A stretch of 12,856 nt of DNA, from positions 1 through 12,856 of the forward strand of contig DIKC01000073.1 in the NCBI GenBank assembly GCA_002421565.1. The letters run 5' to 3'. The position numbers and the translations under genes were made by a program. Shown in pieces: positions 1-7,316 of the stretch; position 1 is the first letter of the stretch; each line of letters begins with the position of its first letter. This DNA comes from Desulfobulbaceae bacterium UBA5628 (GTDB lineage Bacteria > Desulfobacterota > Desulfobulbia > Desulfobulbales > Desulfurivibrionaceae). Below the pieces are notes generated by a model, which did no database searches, was not told the DNA's origin, and was given only the letters and a program-made list of their open reading frames with translations.

Positions 1-182
1 CGGAAAAGCTGCGGGCCGCCATCGCGGCCCATGATTTTCCGCAAGCCGGCAAAGTCACGGTCAGTTTCGGGGTGACGGCCATGTCGGACGACGAAAGCGA
101 CGGCAAGGGACTATTCCAGCGGGCCGACCAGGCCCTCTACGCCGCCAAGGCCGGCGGCCGCAACCGGGTCAAAAGCGCCTGA
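1..182 (+). CDS. GGDEF-domain protein, C-terminal fragment (5' end outside window)
   Basis: The frame starting at base 3 is open from the window edge to a TGA at 180-182 and gives 59 residues. These match the end of a GGDEF (diguanylate cyclase) domain: the strand VTVSFGVT, then the helix FQRADQALYAAKAGGRNRV, which is the usual closing signature of the family. The active-site GG(D/E)EF loop lies upstream of the window, so whether the enzyme can make c-di-GMP cannot be judged, nor can any N-terminal sensor. It converges with the toxin gene, leaving only 8 bases between the two stop codons. The family call is secure; substrate activity is unknown. Confidence 0.88.
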   Translation, partial: EKLRAAIAAHDFPQAGKVTVSFGVTAMSDDESDGKGLFQRADQALYAAKAGGRNRVKSA

Positions 183-191
183 GGGCTTTTT
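171..191. terminator. Compact hairpin terminator over the GGDEF stop codon
   Basis: AAAAGC (171-176) pairs with GCTTTT (185-190), and CC (178-179) pairs with GG (183-184) around a TGA loop, leaving one bulged base. A run of five T lies on the plus strand at 187-191 and A-rich sequence lies on the other side. It sits between two convergent stop codons (182 and 191) and could therefore act in both directions. The stem is short and partly A-T, so strength is uncertain. Confidence 0.4.
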
Positions 192-535
192 CAGTTCAGA
201 TCAAAAACATCCCGCAGGGCTTGATCGACTTGGACAAGAAGAGCAGGTGGGCAACGCTGGAGCGGCCCTTTAACCAGCCGCTGGTTATCAATGGCCCGGA
301 CTTGATCGAGCAGCAGATCGGAATCCTTGAGCAAGTCGCCGCCCGCCGCGACCCGCAGGCGCAAAGGCGCGGTATCCTCGATCAGCCGGGTGGTCAGGGG
401 AACTACCAGGGTAGAAGGATGCTCGATATCAAGCAGGGCCTGACTCTGGACGATCAGCACCGGCCTGGTTTTGCCTGGCTCGGTGCCGCGCCCGGGATTG
501 AGGTTGGCCAACCAGATTTCACCCCGCTCACGCAT
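191..535 (-). CDS. mazF: MazF/PemK-family toxin endoribonuclease
   Basis: A 114-residue protein of typical MazF length (E. coli MazF is 111). It carries the family's opening GEIWLANLNPGRGTEPGKTRPVLIV (residues 5-29), with the KxRP element at 22-25, followed by VVPLTT (44-49) and the later LLLDQVRAID (74-83). Family members cleave single-stranded mRNA at short motifs and arrest growth unless bound by the antitoxin. The ATG at 535 is chosen because a GAGG lies 9 nt upstream and this start overlaps the antitoxin stop by 8 nt. An in-frame ATG at 544 sits directly against that GAGG and is less likely, and the frame extends open to 634 with no family-like sequence. The gene is co-expressed with, and translationally coupled to, the upstream antitoxin. 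Which RNA motif it cuts cannot be told from the sequence. Confidence 0.9.
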   Translation of the reverse strand: MRERGEIWLANLNPGRGTEPGKTRPVLIVQSQALLDIEHPSTLVVPLTTRLIEDTAPLRLRVAAGGDLLKDSDLLLDQVRAIDNQRLVKGPLQRCPPALLVQVDQALRDVFDLN

Positions 536-764
536 CCGGGGCATCCTCGAACTCGGCAAACTCCCGGTTGATTCGCATACTTTCCCGGCGCACCTTGCGC
601 GATGCCTCCTGGAGACGCTGCCGCCCAAGATCACGGGCCACCTTTTCCCGCATCTCGTTGATTGCCCGGCGAAGGTACTCGCTTTTGGTCAGATGCAAGG
701 CCTTGGCCTGGCGGTCCATCTCGCTGAGCAATTCCTCATCAATCCGCATGGATATGGTACCCAT
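528..764 (-). CDS. Ribbon-helix-helix antitoxin partner of MazF
   Basis: A 78-residue protein. Residues 3-39 (beta strand TISMRID, then two helices, with TKSEYLRRAI in the second) fit a MetJ/CopG-type ribbon-helix-helix DNA-binding domain. Residues 40-78 are highly charged (EKVARDLGRQ..., ending EFAEFEDAPDA), as in toxin-wrapping tails of such antitoxins. GGAGG 6 nt before the ATG at 764 supports this start; an alternative in-frame ATG at 749 lacks this. Expected roles are neutralising the downstream MazF and repressing the shared promoter, for which two palindromes lie just upstream (787-802 and 808-818). The pairing of MazF with an RHH rather than an AbrB-type MazE antitoxin is common. Function is inferred from fold pattern and position. 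Confidence 0.87.
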   Translation of the reverse strand: MGTISMRIDEELLSEMDRQAKALHLTKSEYLRRAINEMREKVARDLGRQRLQEASRKVRRESMRINREFAEFEDAPDA

Positions 765-786
765 AAACGACCTCCATTAAGTCTGC

Positions 787-818
787 ATGACAAATTTATC
801 ATACGATTTGTAATACAA
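787..818. promoter_or_regulatory. Two palindromic operator candidates covering the toxin-antitoxin promoter
   Basis: ATGACAAATTTATCAT (787-802) is a near-perfect 16-base palindrome with one mismatched pair, and it covers the -10 box. TTGTAATACAA (808-818) is a perfect 11-base palindrome with a single central base, and it lies inside the -35/-10 spacer. The centres are about 18-19 bases apart, under two helical turns. Such placement is what is expected of sites bound by RHH antitoxin dimers that autorepress their own operon. Binding itself is inferred. Confidence 0.55.
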
Positions 819-826
819 GTCGGCAA
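798..826 (-). promoter_or_regulatory. Sigma70-type promoter of the toxin-antitoxin operon
   Basis: On the minus strand, TTGCCG (826-821) and TATGAT (803-798) are separated by exactly 17 bases, a good -35/-10 pair. Initiation would fall near 790, giving a leader of about 25 nt that includes GGAGG before the antitoxin ATG at 764. The -35 lies only about 10 bases beyond the stop of the upstream GGDEF-EAL-REC gene, so read-through from that operon is also possible. Confidence 0.6.
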
Positions 827-836
827 GCGGAAAGAG

Positions 837-2867
837 TCAGTTGCCATCCTGGGGGCGGGGCTTGAGCACCGCTTCGTGATAACGGAAGGCGTCCCGGAGG
901 TGCTCCCGCAGCAGGTCCACGTCCCAGGGCTTGGAGAGAAATTTGTAAATCGCGCCCTGGTTGATGGCGGCGGTGATGGTTTCCAACTCGCTGTAGCCGG
1001 AAAGGACGATGCGCACCGTATCCGGATACATATCCTTGACTTGGCCGAGAAATTTGGTGCCGCTCATCCCCGGCATCCGCTCGTCGGACAAGATTACCTG
1101 GACCGGATGGCGGGCCAGCATTTCCAACCCGGCAAATCCGCTATCGGCGACCAAGATGTGGTAACCGTCCCAGGCCAGGCAACGCTGCAAGGCATTGAGT
1201 ACGGTGGGGTCGTCATCGACCAGCAACAGGGTGCGTTTGCCGGTTGCCTCGCTCTCCCCCAGGGGCAGGGTCTTGCCGCTGGCCAGCAAGGCGGCGAAAT
1301 CGGCGGCCGGCAGGGGTCGGCTGTAGAGATAGCCCTGCATCTGGTCGCACCCCCGGCGGCGGAGATAGGCAAGCTGGGCCTCGGTCTCCACCCCTTCCGC
1401 CACCACCCTGATTCCCATCCGCCGGGCCAGGGCGATGATCGAATCGGCGATCATCGCGGCATCGGGACGGGTGGTGATCTCTTGCACGAAACTCCGGTCG
1501 ATTTTAAGGACGTTGATCGGGAAACGACTGAGATAGGCGAAACTGGAATAGCCGGTGCCGAAATCGTCAAGGGCGATGCTCACCCCCAGTTCGGCGCATT
1601 TGGCCAGCAGGACGGCGGCCTGCTCCGGTTGTTCCATCAAGGTGCTTTCGGTCAATTCCAGTTCCAGCCGGTTGGGAGCAACCCGGTGGCGGGCCAGGGT
1701 CGCGGCCACCACCTCGGCCAGGTTGCCGGCCCGAAACTGGCGGGCCGAGACATTCACCGCCAGCTTCAACTCCGGCAACCCCTCCTCCTTCCAGGCCCGC
1801 AACTGGCGGCATGCCTCGTCCAGCACCCATTCCCCGATCGCCACGATCAGTCCGGTTTTTTCCGCCACCGGAATGAACTCGGCCGGGGAAACCAGGCTCC
1901 CGTCCGGCCGCTGCCAGCGAATCAGGGCCTCGGCCCCGCTCATCCGGCCGCCGGTCATTTCGACCTTGGGCTGATAGTAAAGCAGCAACTCCCGCCGTTC
2001 CAGCGCCTGCCGCAGGCCGGCCTCCATTTGCAAACGGGCCAGGGCATCGGTATTCATCCTTTCGGTATAGAAACAGAGCTGGTTGCGACCGTTTTCCTTG
2101 GCGTGGAACATGGCCGCTTCGGCGTTCTTGAGCAGATCGGCCGGATTTTCGCCGTCATTGGGAAAAATGCCGATCCCGATGCTGGCCGCCAAATAAATTT
2201 CATGCCCGCCTGCCAGATGAAAGGGGGCGGCCAGCACCGCCAGCAAATCGCGGGCCACCACCGTGGCCTCCTGGGGCTCGGCCACCGGCTCCTGGAGCAG
2301 AATGAACTCATCGGCCCCCACCCGGGCCAGGGTGTCGTCCTGGCGGCAACGGGCGGCCAGCCGCCGGCTCACCGCCACCAGCAACTCGTCTCCGACATGG
2401 TGGCCAAGGCTGTCGTTGACCAGCCGGAACTGATCGAGATCGATATGATGCAGCGCCACCAGGGTGCGATGCCGTCCGGCCCAGGCCAGGGCATGCTCGA
2501 TCCGGGCATGGAGCAGATTGCGGTTGGGAAGATCGGTCAAGGGATCATAATGGGCCAGGCGGACCAGCTCCGATTCGGTCTGTTCCCGCCGGCCCTGTTC
2601 GTTACTGCTCTCCGCCGCCAGCCGGTTGATCCGTTCCATTGCGGTTCGGAAGCGGGCCTCGGTGCGCAGGAGCAGAAAAAAGGCGAACAGGGCGGTAACC
2701 AGGACGTAAAACCACCCCTTCCAGGTCTGCAAAGTGGTGAGGAGGGCGACGTTACCGTCGGCCAGGATCAGCAGCAGCCGGTCGCTGAAAAAGATCCAGA
2801 CCGCCCCGAAAAGGGCATAAATAGCCGCCATTTTCAGGGCGTAACGGAGATGGTGGTTGGTCGGCAT
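837..2867 (-). CDS. Membrane GGDEF-EAL protein with C-terminal receiver domain (c-di-GMP phosphodiesterase likely)
   Basis: A 676-residue protein. Residues 1-68 form two membrane segments around a short loop (YALFGAVWIFFSDRLL..., TLQTWKGWFYVLVTAL), a module often seen ahead of PAS/GGDEF domains. The GGDEF domain (about 100-270) has a degenerate GADEF at 184-188, so cyclase activity is doubtful. The EAL domain (about 275-530) keeps the expected catalytic set: EAL at 313-315, N372, E404, DDFG at 434-437, K455, E491 and QGY at 511-513. This predicts hydrolysis of c-di-GMP to pGpG at the inner membrane. A receiver domain (545-665) follows, with the acidic pair D551/D552, phospho-acceptor D595, S623 and K646. 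A receiver at the C-terminal end, after EAL, is an uncommon order. The ATG at 2867 lies 2 nt after the stop of the preceding cyclase gene (TGA-GT-ATG), so translation is coupled. The frame is open further upstream to 3041, but that part runs inside the preceding gene. Last gene of the four-gene operon. Confidence 0.93.
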   Translation of the reverse strand: MPTNHHLRYALKMAAIYALFGAVWIFFSDRLLLILADGNVALLTTLQTWKGWFYVLVTALFAFFLLLRTEARFRTAMERINRLAAESSNEQGRREQTESELVRLAHYDPLTDLPNRNLLHARIEHALAWAGRHRTLVALHHIDLDQFRLVNDSLGHHVGDELLVAVSRRLAARCRQDDTLARVGADEFILLQEPVAEPQEATVVARDLLAVLAAPFHLAGGHEIYLAASIGIGIFPNDGENPADLLKNAEAAMFHAKENGRNQLCFYTERMNTDALARLQMEAGLRQALERRELLLYYQPKVEMTGGRMSGAEALIRWQRPDGSLVSPAEFIPVAEKTGLIVAIGEWVLDEACRQLRAWKEEGLPELKLAVNVSARQFRAGNLAEVVAATLARHRVAPNRLELELTESTLMEQPEQAAVLLAKCAELGVSIALDDFGTGYSSFAYLSRFPINVLKIDRSFVQEITTRPDAAMIADSIIALARRMGIRVVAEGVETEAQLAYLRRRGCDQMQGYLYSRPLPAADFAALLASGKTLPLGESEATGKRTLLLVDDDPTVLNALQRCLAWDGYHILVADSGFAGLEMLARHPVQVILSDERMPGMSGTKFLGQVKDMYPDTVRIVLSGYSELETITAAINQGAIYKFLSKPWDVDLLREHLRDAFRYHEAVLKPRPQDGN

Positions 2868-2869
2868 AC

Positions 2870-4456
2870 TCAAAGTATCAGCTCGATCCGGTTGCGGCCG
2901 TTTTCCTTGGCCTGGTACAGGGCCTGATCCGCCCTGTTGAGCACACTTTCCGGGTGGTCGTCGGCGCTGAAAAGGGTGATTCCGATGCTCACTGTAACCT
3001 TCAATTCCCCGGCGGCGGTGGCAAAGAGATGGCCGTCGCACTGCTCGCGCAGCCGGGTCGCCACCGAACAGCGCAGCCGTTCGGCGTAGGCCGTGGCTCC
3101 CTCGACATCGGCGCCGGGCAGCAGGACCGCGAACTCCTCGCCCCCCAGACGGCCGACCAGATCGATCTCCCGTACCGTCCGCCGGGTAAGAGCGGCAAAC
3201 TGTTTGAGCACCTCGTCGCCCACCCCGTGGCCGTAGGTGTCATTAATTTTCTTGAAAAAATCAAGGTCGAGCATCAAGAGGGCGGTGGGCTTGGGAAAAC
3301 GTCTGAAACGGCCCAGTTCCTCGCTGAGCCGGGCCAGGAAAAAGCGGCGATTGGCCAGGCCGGTGAGGGGATCGCTGGTAGCGAGAAGATGAAGCCGGTC
3401 CCAGCTGCGGGCCAGCAGCACCCAAAGCAGGCCGACGGCGATCAGGAGCGTCCAGGCAATCAGCAGACTGATCAAATATTCCTGGTAAAGGGCGGCAAGG
3501 AAGGAATCAGGGGCATAAGCCAGGAGATAGCCCACCGGTTGCTGCCGGACATCGTGCATCCGTAACAGAGCGACCGCCCAACGCTGCCCCTGATGGGGAA
3601 CGGTGGTCGCAAAGGAGCCGCCTTCTTGCAGGCGGGCTTGAAAGGCCACATCATGCCGCAATTTCTCATTAATCGCCGCCACCTGAGTAGAAGGTGGCGG
3701 CGGGCTGTCCGGCAATTGATAACCGCTGTCCTCCACCAGAAAGGCCGGGTGAATGGGGGCCTCGCTGTAAAGGGGCAACTGATCGGCCAGGGCCTTTTCC
3801 GCCACCGCCCGATCCAGAATGTAGGTGAATTCCCGCTGGGGCTCCAGGCGGGTCAACTCCTCCCGCAAAGCCTTGAAGGGGACACTCAGATCCACGGTTC
3901 CCAGGTGCTCGCCATCCCGGGCCAGGGGGTAGAGATAACGGAAGGCCGAGGCGGACTTACCCACCTCGAAACCGCGAATCGCCTCCCGGCGGGCATTGGC
4001 CAGGGCAATGGTGGGCTGGATCGTGGTCAGGTCGTCGCCGTAATGTTCCGGCCGATGGAAACGAAGAAAGGAAATGCAGTCGGGCAGATGAAAATGAAGA
4101 TGGCGAAGATTGCGAACCCGCAGGCGATCGTAGGAGGGGTAAAGCAGCCGGTAGAGACGGCCACGGGCCAGATCGCGCTCTTGCCCCTCGCCGTGGAGGC
4201 CGGCGGCCAGCAACGCCAGCACCTCCGGCCGGTTGATGATTTCCGCGAAATAGGTCTCGGTGGCCAGCCCGAACATATTGACCACCGCCCGGTAGCCGAT
4301 TTCCAGCACCGCCAGGTTGCCGGCCAGATGCCGGCTTTCCTTGTCCTGCCAGACCTGATAGCGATACCAGGTGCCGACCACCAACGCCCCGAGCAGCAAC
4401 AACAAAAGCAGGGGGATAAGCGACCGCCGCCGCAAAATATGGCGATCGGGATTCAT
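2870..4456 (-). CDS. Membrane diguanylate cyclase with dCache-type periplasmic sensor
   Basis: A 528-residue protein. Membrane segments at about 12-29 and 328-348 flank a periplasmic sensor of roughly 300 residues. The stretch LRHLHFHLPDCISFLRFHRP (117-136), followed by GDDL, is characteristic of dCache_3 double-sensor domains. A GGDEF domain fills 355-528, with DPLTGLANRR (362-371), an active-type GGEEF at 438-442, and an RxxD inhibitory site at R429-D432, five residues before it. It is therefore expected to make c-di-GMP from two GTP and to be product-inhibited, under control of an unknown periplasmic ligand. Its ATG at 4456 overlaps (ATGA) the TGA that ends the read-through tail of the binding-protein gene. 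Its product may be degraded by the EAL protein encoded next. The cyclase call is strong; the ligand is unknown. Confidence 0.93.
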   Translation of the reverse strand: MNPDRHILRRRSLIPLLLLLLLGALVVGTWYRYQVWQDKESRHLAGNLAVLEIGYRAVVNMFGLATETYFAEIINRPEVLALLAAGLHGEGQERDLARGRLYRLLYPSYDRLRVRNLRHLHFHLPDCISFLRFHRPEHYGDDLTTIQPTIALANARREAIRGFEVGKSASAFRYLYPLARDGEHLGTVDLSVPFKALREELTRLEPQREFTYILDRAVAEKALADQLPLYSEAPIHPAFLVEDSGYQLPDSPPPPSTQVAAINEKLRHDVAFQARLQEGGSFATTVPHQGQRWAVALLRMHDVRQQPVGYLLAYAPDSFLAALYQEYLISLLIAWTLLIAVGLLWVLLARSWDRLHLLATSDPLTGLANRRFFLARLSEELGRFRRFPKPTALLMLDLDFFKKINDTYGHGVGDEVLKQFAALTRRTVREIDLVGRLGGEEFAVLLPGADVEGATAYAERLRCSVATRLREQCDGHLFATAAGELKVTVSIGITLFSADDHPESVLNRADQALYQAKENGRNRIELIL

Positions 4457-4638
4457 CGAGATTTTTCCGGGGTCGGCACTTCCACCCCCCGCCGCATAAT
4501 CCTAAGCTGGTCGAAATCGGCATCGGCGGCGGCCACCGCCCCATACTGGAAATGCTTGCCCCAGCTACGGGTAATGGCCGTATCCGCCTCGTTCTTGCCG
4601 GGATCGGGGGCGATGAGGGCGGCGGTGATCGCCCGGCG
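4453..4638 (-). pseudogene. Detached C-terminal tail of the PhnD-like binding protein
   Basis: After the TAA at 4641-4639 the same frame stays open for 61 codons to a TGA at 4455-4453. The translation includes RRAITAALIAPDP, then WGKHFQYGAVAAADADFDQL and RIMRRGVEVPTPEKSR, resembling the end of PhnD-like proteins, where an aromatic-rich stretch is followed by a D-A-D-(Y/F)-D element. Joined across the stop the protein would be 287 residues, the normal family size. The tail's TGA overlaps the ATG of the next gene as ATGA, the same junction seen at the head of this gene. No convincing ribosome binding site or early start codon is present, so it would be made only by read-through, or in a strain or assembly without the stop. 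Confidence 0.8.
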
Positions 4639-5316
4639 TTAGCCGGACGGCAGGGTGGCGCCGTTGGCCACCAGGGGCCGGGCCGGCACCGGCTCGCTTT
4701 CCGCCAGCACCGCCAGCCCCAGATGGAGATATTTACGGCCGATTTCGGTCTTGACTCCGCCGGCGGCGAATTCCCCCCGCACCACCGCCAGGGCCACCAA
4801 ATCGTGGCGGATCAGGTATTGATAGCCGGTTTTCTCCAGCGTAAGGCCATAGCGGCGGAGGATGCTTTCCGCCCCCAGATAGCCGCAGGTGGAAAGGGGC
4901 TGGGTGAGGGCGACCGGCCGGCCGGCCAGTTGGGCCGGGCTGCTCACCCCGTCCAGAGGGGCAAGCAGGGCGCAGGTATAATTCGCCCGCCCGTCCGCCT
5001 CAAGAAAAAAGACCAAGGGTTCGGCCGCCGGATGGCGCTCTTTGAGTTCCACGTAGGGCAACGGCCCGAGATAGGCCAGATCGACCTTCCCTTGCCGGAA
5101 TTTCTCCAGCAACTCCTCATGGGAGGCGGAATACTCGACCCGGAACTTGACGCTCAGCTTCTTTTCCAGCCAGTCAAGCAGGGGGCGAATCTCCTTGAGT
5201 ACGATTTCCGGGGTCTCGGTGGGGAGGGCGGCAAAGACCACCGTGCGCTCGGCGGCCGCGACAGGCGCCGACGAGAGCAGCAAAAAAAGCCAGAGGATGA
5301 GCGCAATCCGCTTCAT
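4639..5316 (-). CDS. PhnD-like periplasmic substrate-binding protein, truncated by an in-frame TAA
   Basis: A 225-residue product that starts with a Sec signal peptide (cleavage likely near A22) and continues as a PhnD/phosphate-phosphite-phosphonate-type binding protein. Visible family elements are FRQGKVDLAYLGPLPYVEL (73-91), LSTCGYLGAESILRRYGL (141-158) and RHDLVALAVVRGEFAAGGVK (170-189). The family is usually about 280-300 residues. Here TAA at 4641-4639 interrupts it after LPSG, and the same frame then continues open for 61 family-like codons. The truncated form lacks the C-terminal segment, so folding may be compromised. The ATG overlaps the kinase stop (ATGA, 5316-5313). No ABC permease or ATPase gene is nearby, so a role as a ligand sensor feeding the kinase or the dCache cyclase is more plausible than transport. 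The ligand cannot be told from the sequence. Confidence 0.85.
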   Translation of the reverse strand: MKRIALILWLFLLLSSAPVAAAERTVVFAALPTETPEIVLKEIRPLLDWLEKKLSVKFRVEYSASHEELLEKFRQGKVDLAYLGPLPYVELKERHPAAEPLVFFLEADGRANYTCALLAPLDGVSSPAQLAGRPVALTQPLSTCGYLGAESILRRYGLTLEKTGYQYLIRHDLVALAVVRGEFAAGGVKTEIGRKYLHLGLAVLAESEPVPARPLVANGATLPSG

Positions 5317-7235
5317 GGCCGCGCCTCCGGCCCGTCCAGAACCATTCGCACCTTGTGGAGCAGATCGTTGAGGGACATGGGTTTGTAGAGCAGGGGGGTG
5401 CCGTTGTCCAGGGCCATTTTCTGGCGCAGCAAATCCGGGGCGTAACCGCTGGCAAAGAGCGCCCTGATCCCGGGTTTGAGCCGACGAATGGCGTCGCAGG
5501 CCTCCTTGCCGTTCATCCGCGGCATCACCAGATCGAAAAGGAGCAGATCGATTTCATCCGGCTGCTCCTGGAAACGCTCGATCGCCTCCTGGCCGTCGGC
5601 CGCCTCGATCACCGTGTAACCGAAACGCTCCAGCACCGTCCGGGTCAGCTTGCGGATCGCCTCGTCATCCTCGGCCACCAGGATGGTTTCCTTACCGCCG
5701 CGGGGCGCCTGCTCTTCGCCGGCGATCTCCCCGTTTTCCCGGCCCGGCATGGCGATCAACGGCAGATAGATGCGGAAGGTGGTACCCTGACCCGGCTCGC
5801 TGTAGAGATTGATATAACCTTCATGCTGATGAATAATCCCGTAAACCACCGCCAGCCCCAGGCCGGTGCCTTTACCCACCTCCTTGGTGGTGTAGAAGGG
5901 TTCAAAGATGTGCTCCCGGATTTCGGTGCTCATCCCGCTGCCGGTATCGGAGACGCTGATCCGCAGGTAGGGGCCGGGACGGCCGTAAGCGTGGACCGAA
6001 ACGAAATCCCGATCCAGTTCGATCCGTTCGGCGCAAATCGTAAAACTGCCGCCGCCGGGCATGGCGTCGCGGGCATTGGTGGCCAGGTTCATCAATACCT
6101 GCTCCAGTTGATGGGCATCGGCCAGGATCGGCAGCGGCTTTTCCCCCGGCTTGATATGGCAGTCGATATCCTCGCCGATGATCCGCTTGAGGAATTTCTC
6201 CAGCCGCTCCAACACCTGGTTGAAATCCATCGGCCGGCGGTCGCTGCTCTGCTTGCGGCTGAACAGGAGCAGGCTCTGGGTGAGATGGGCGCCCCGTTTG
6301 GCCGCCTCCACCATGTTTTCGACATTGAGCCGCTGGGGATCGTTGGCCGGCAACCCCATCAGGGCGATTTGTCCGTAGCCGATCACCGCCGTCAGGATGT
6401 TGTTGAAATCGTGGGCAATTCCCCCGGCCAGGGTGCCGATCGACTCCATTTTCTGGGCCTGGCGCAGTTGCTCTTCCAGCTTGCGCTGGTCGGTGACATC
6501 CCGGGCCGAGGAAAGCACCCCGGTGACCCGGCCCTCGCCGTCCTTAAGCGCCCGGCACCACCAGGCGAGCAGCCGCTTTTCGCCGTCATGCCGCCGCTGC
6601 CAGCTCTCGACGTAAACCACCTCTGACTGGCCGGTAAAAAGCGGCTCCACCTGGCGGTAGATATCCTGTTCGCCCTCGAAAAACCCGGCGGCCGGGCGGC
6701 CGACCACGGCCGGGCCGAAAAAGGCCAGCCCGGCCCGGTTGGCCCAGGCGTAAACCTTGTTGTTATCGACCTCCATGATGATGTCCGGCACCGCCGCCAG
6801 CAACGCCTCCTGCCGCTGCTGCACCTTGAGCAGCCGGGCTTCCAGTTGGGAACGGGCCTGGGCGTAACGAATCGCCCGCACCAGGGAATCGGAACTGACG
6901 GCGCCCTTGATCAGGTAATCCTGAGCCCCGGCCGCCAGGGCGGAAAGGGCGAAATCGGGGTCGTTGTTGCCGGTGAGCACCACGATGGGAATGGTCGGGG
7001 CCAGGGCATGAACGACGCTGATCGTTTCAAGGCCAAAGGAGTCGGGCAGGGAGAGATCAAGAAGGATTACCGCCGGGGTCTGTCCGGCGAGAAACGCCTT
7101 GGCGGCGGCCAGGGTTTCCCTGGTTTCCACGGTGAAGAGGCGGGGACCGGCATCAAGCAAGGCCAGCCGGAGCAATTCGGCATCGCCGGGATCATCCTCA
7201 ACCAGCAACAAAAGCGGGGGCGGGCTGTTGGCCAT
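5313..7235 (-). CDS. Soluble hybrid histidine kinase, REC-PAS-HisKA-HATPase-REC
   Basis: A 640-residue protein with no membrane segment. Domains: a first receiver (about 8-125) with phospho-acceptor D60 in LLDLSLPD; PAS (about 140-250); HisKA with the LAGGIAHDFNN box, phospho-His H275; HATPase_c with the N-box NLATNARDAM (383-392), DTGSGM (430-435) and GKGTGLGL (455-462); and a second receiver (515-635) with D568 in LFDLVMP and K618. It should autophosphorylate and pass phosphate to its own receivers and probably to partners. The receiver on the EAL protein of the same operon is an obvious candidate. The ATG at 7235 is preferred because GAGGAG lies 9 nt upstream; an in-frame GTG at 7241 is only 3 nt from that site. 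First gene of the operon; its stop overlaps the binding-protein start (ATGA). No clear -35/-10 pair was found for it. Confidence 0.93.
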   Translation of the reverse strand: MANSPPPLLLLVEDDPGDAELLRLALLDAGPRLFTVETRETLAAAKAFLAGQTPAVILLDLSLPDSFGLETISVVHALAPTIPIVVLTGNNDPDFALSALAAGAQDYLIKGAVSSDSLVRAIRYAQARSQLEARLLKVQQRQEALLAAVPDIIMEVDNNKVYAWANRAGLAFFGPAVVGRPAAGFFEGEQDIYRQVEPLFTGQSEVVYVESWQRRHDGEKRLLAWWCRALKDGEGRVTGVLSSARDVTDQRKLEEQLRQAQKMESIGTLAGGIAHDFNNILTAVIGYGQIALMGLPANDPQRLNVENMVEAAKRGAHLTQSLLLFSRKQSSDRRPMDFNQVLERLEKFLKRIIGEDIDCHIKPGEKPLPILADAHQLEQVLMNLATNARDAMPGGGSFTICAERIELDRDFVSVHAYGRPGPYLRISVSDTGSGMSTEIREHIFEPFYTTKEVGKGTGLGLAVVYGIIHQHEGYINLYSEPGQGTTFRIYLPLIAMPGRENGEIAGEEQAPRGGKETILVAEDDEAIRKLTRTVLERFGYTVIEAADGQEAIERFQEQPDEIDLLLFDLVMPRMNGKEACDAIRRLKPGIRALFASGYAPDLLRQKMALDNGTPLLYKPMSLNDLLHKVRMVLDGPEARP

Positions 7236-7316
7236 AACCACAAACTCCTCAACTTGACAAAGTAAGCTGACAGATTTTCATACTATCACACTGTCTTGCT
7301 CTTTTCCCGGCTTTTC

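Noticed and set aside
471..2927. Very long plus-strand open frame (818 codons) opposite the GGDEF-EAL-REC gene
   Set aside because: It is antisense to a gene with complete domain signatures. The translation is rich in Gly, Gln, His and Pro with no recognisable family, and long antisense frames are common in GC-rich DNA.
2868..3041. N-terminal extension of the GGDEF-EAL-REC protein
   Set aside because: These 58 codons lie inside the preceding cyclase gene in another frame and carry no membrane or domain signal. The ATG at 2867 directly follows the cyclase stop.
4639..5316. Phosphonate uptake operon
   Set aside because: Only a binding-protein homologue is present. No PhnC or PhnE transporter genes or C-P lyase genes occur, and the neighbours are all signalling proteins.
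7254..7286. Consensus TTGACA as -35 of the peroxidase promoter
   Set aside because: At 16-18 bases downstream there is no acceptable -10. CATACT at 19 bases is weak, and TTGCCG-17-TATAGT further on is better placed.
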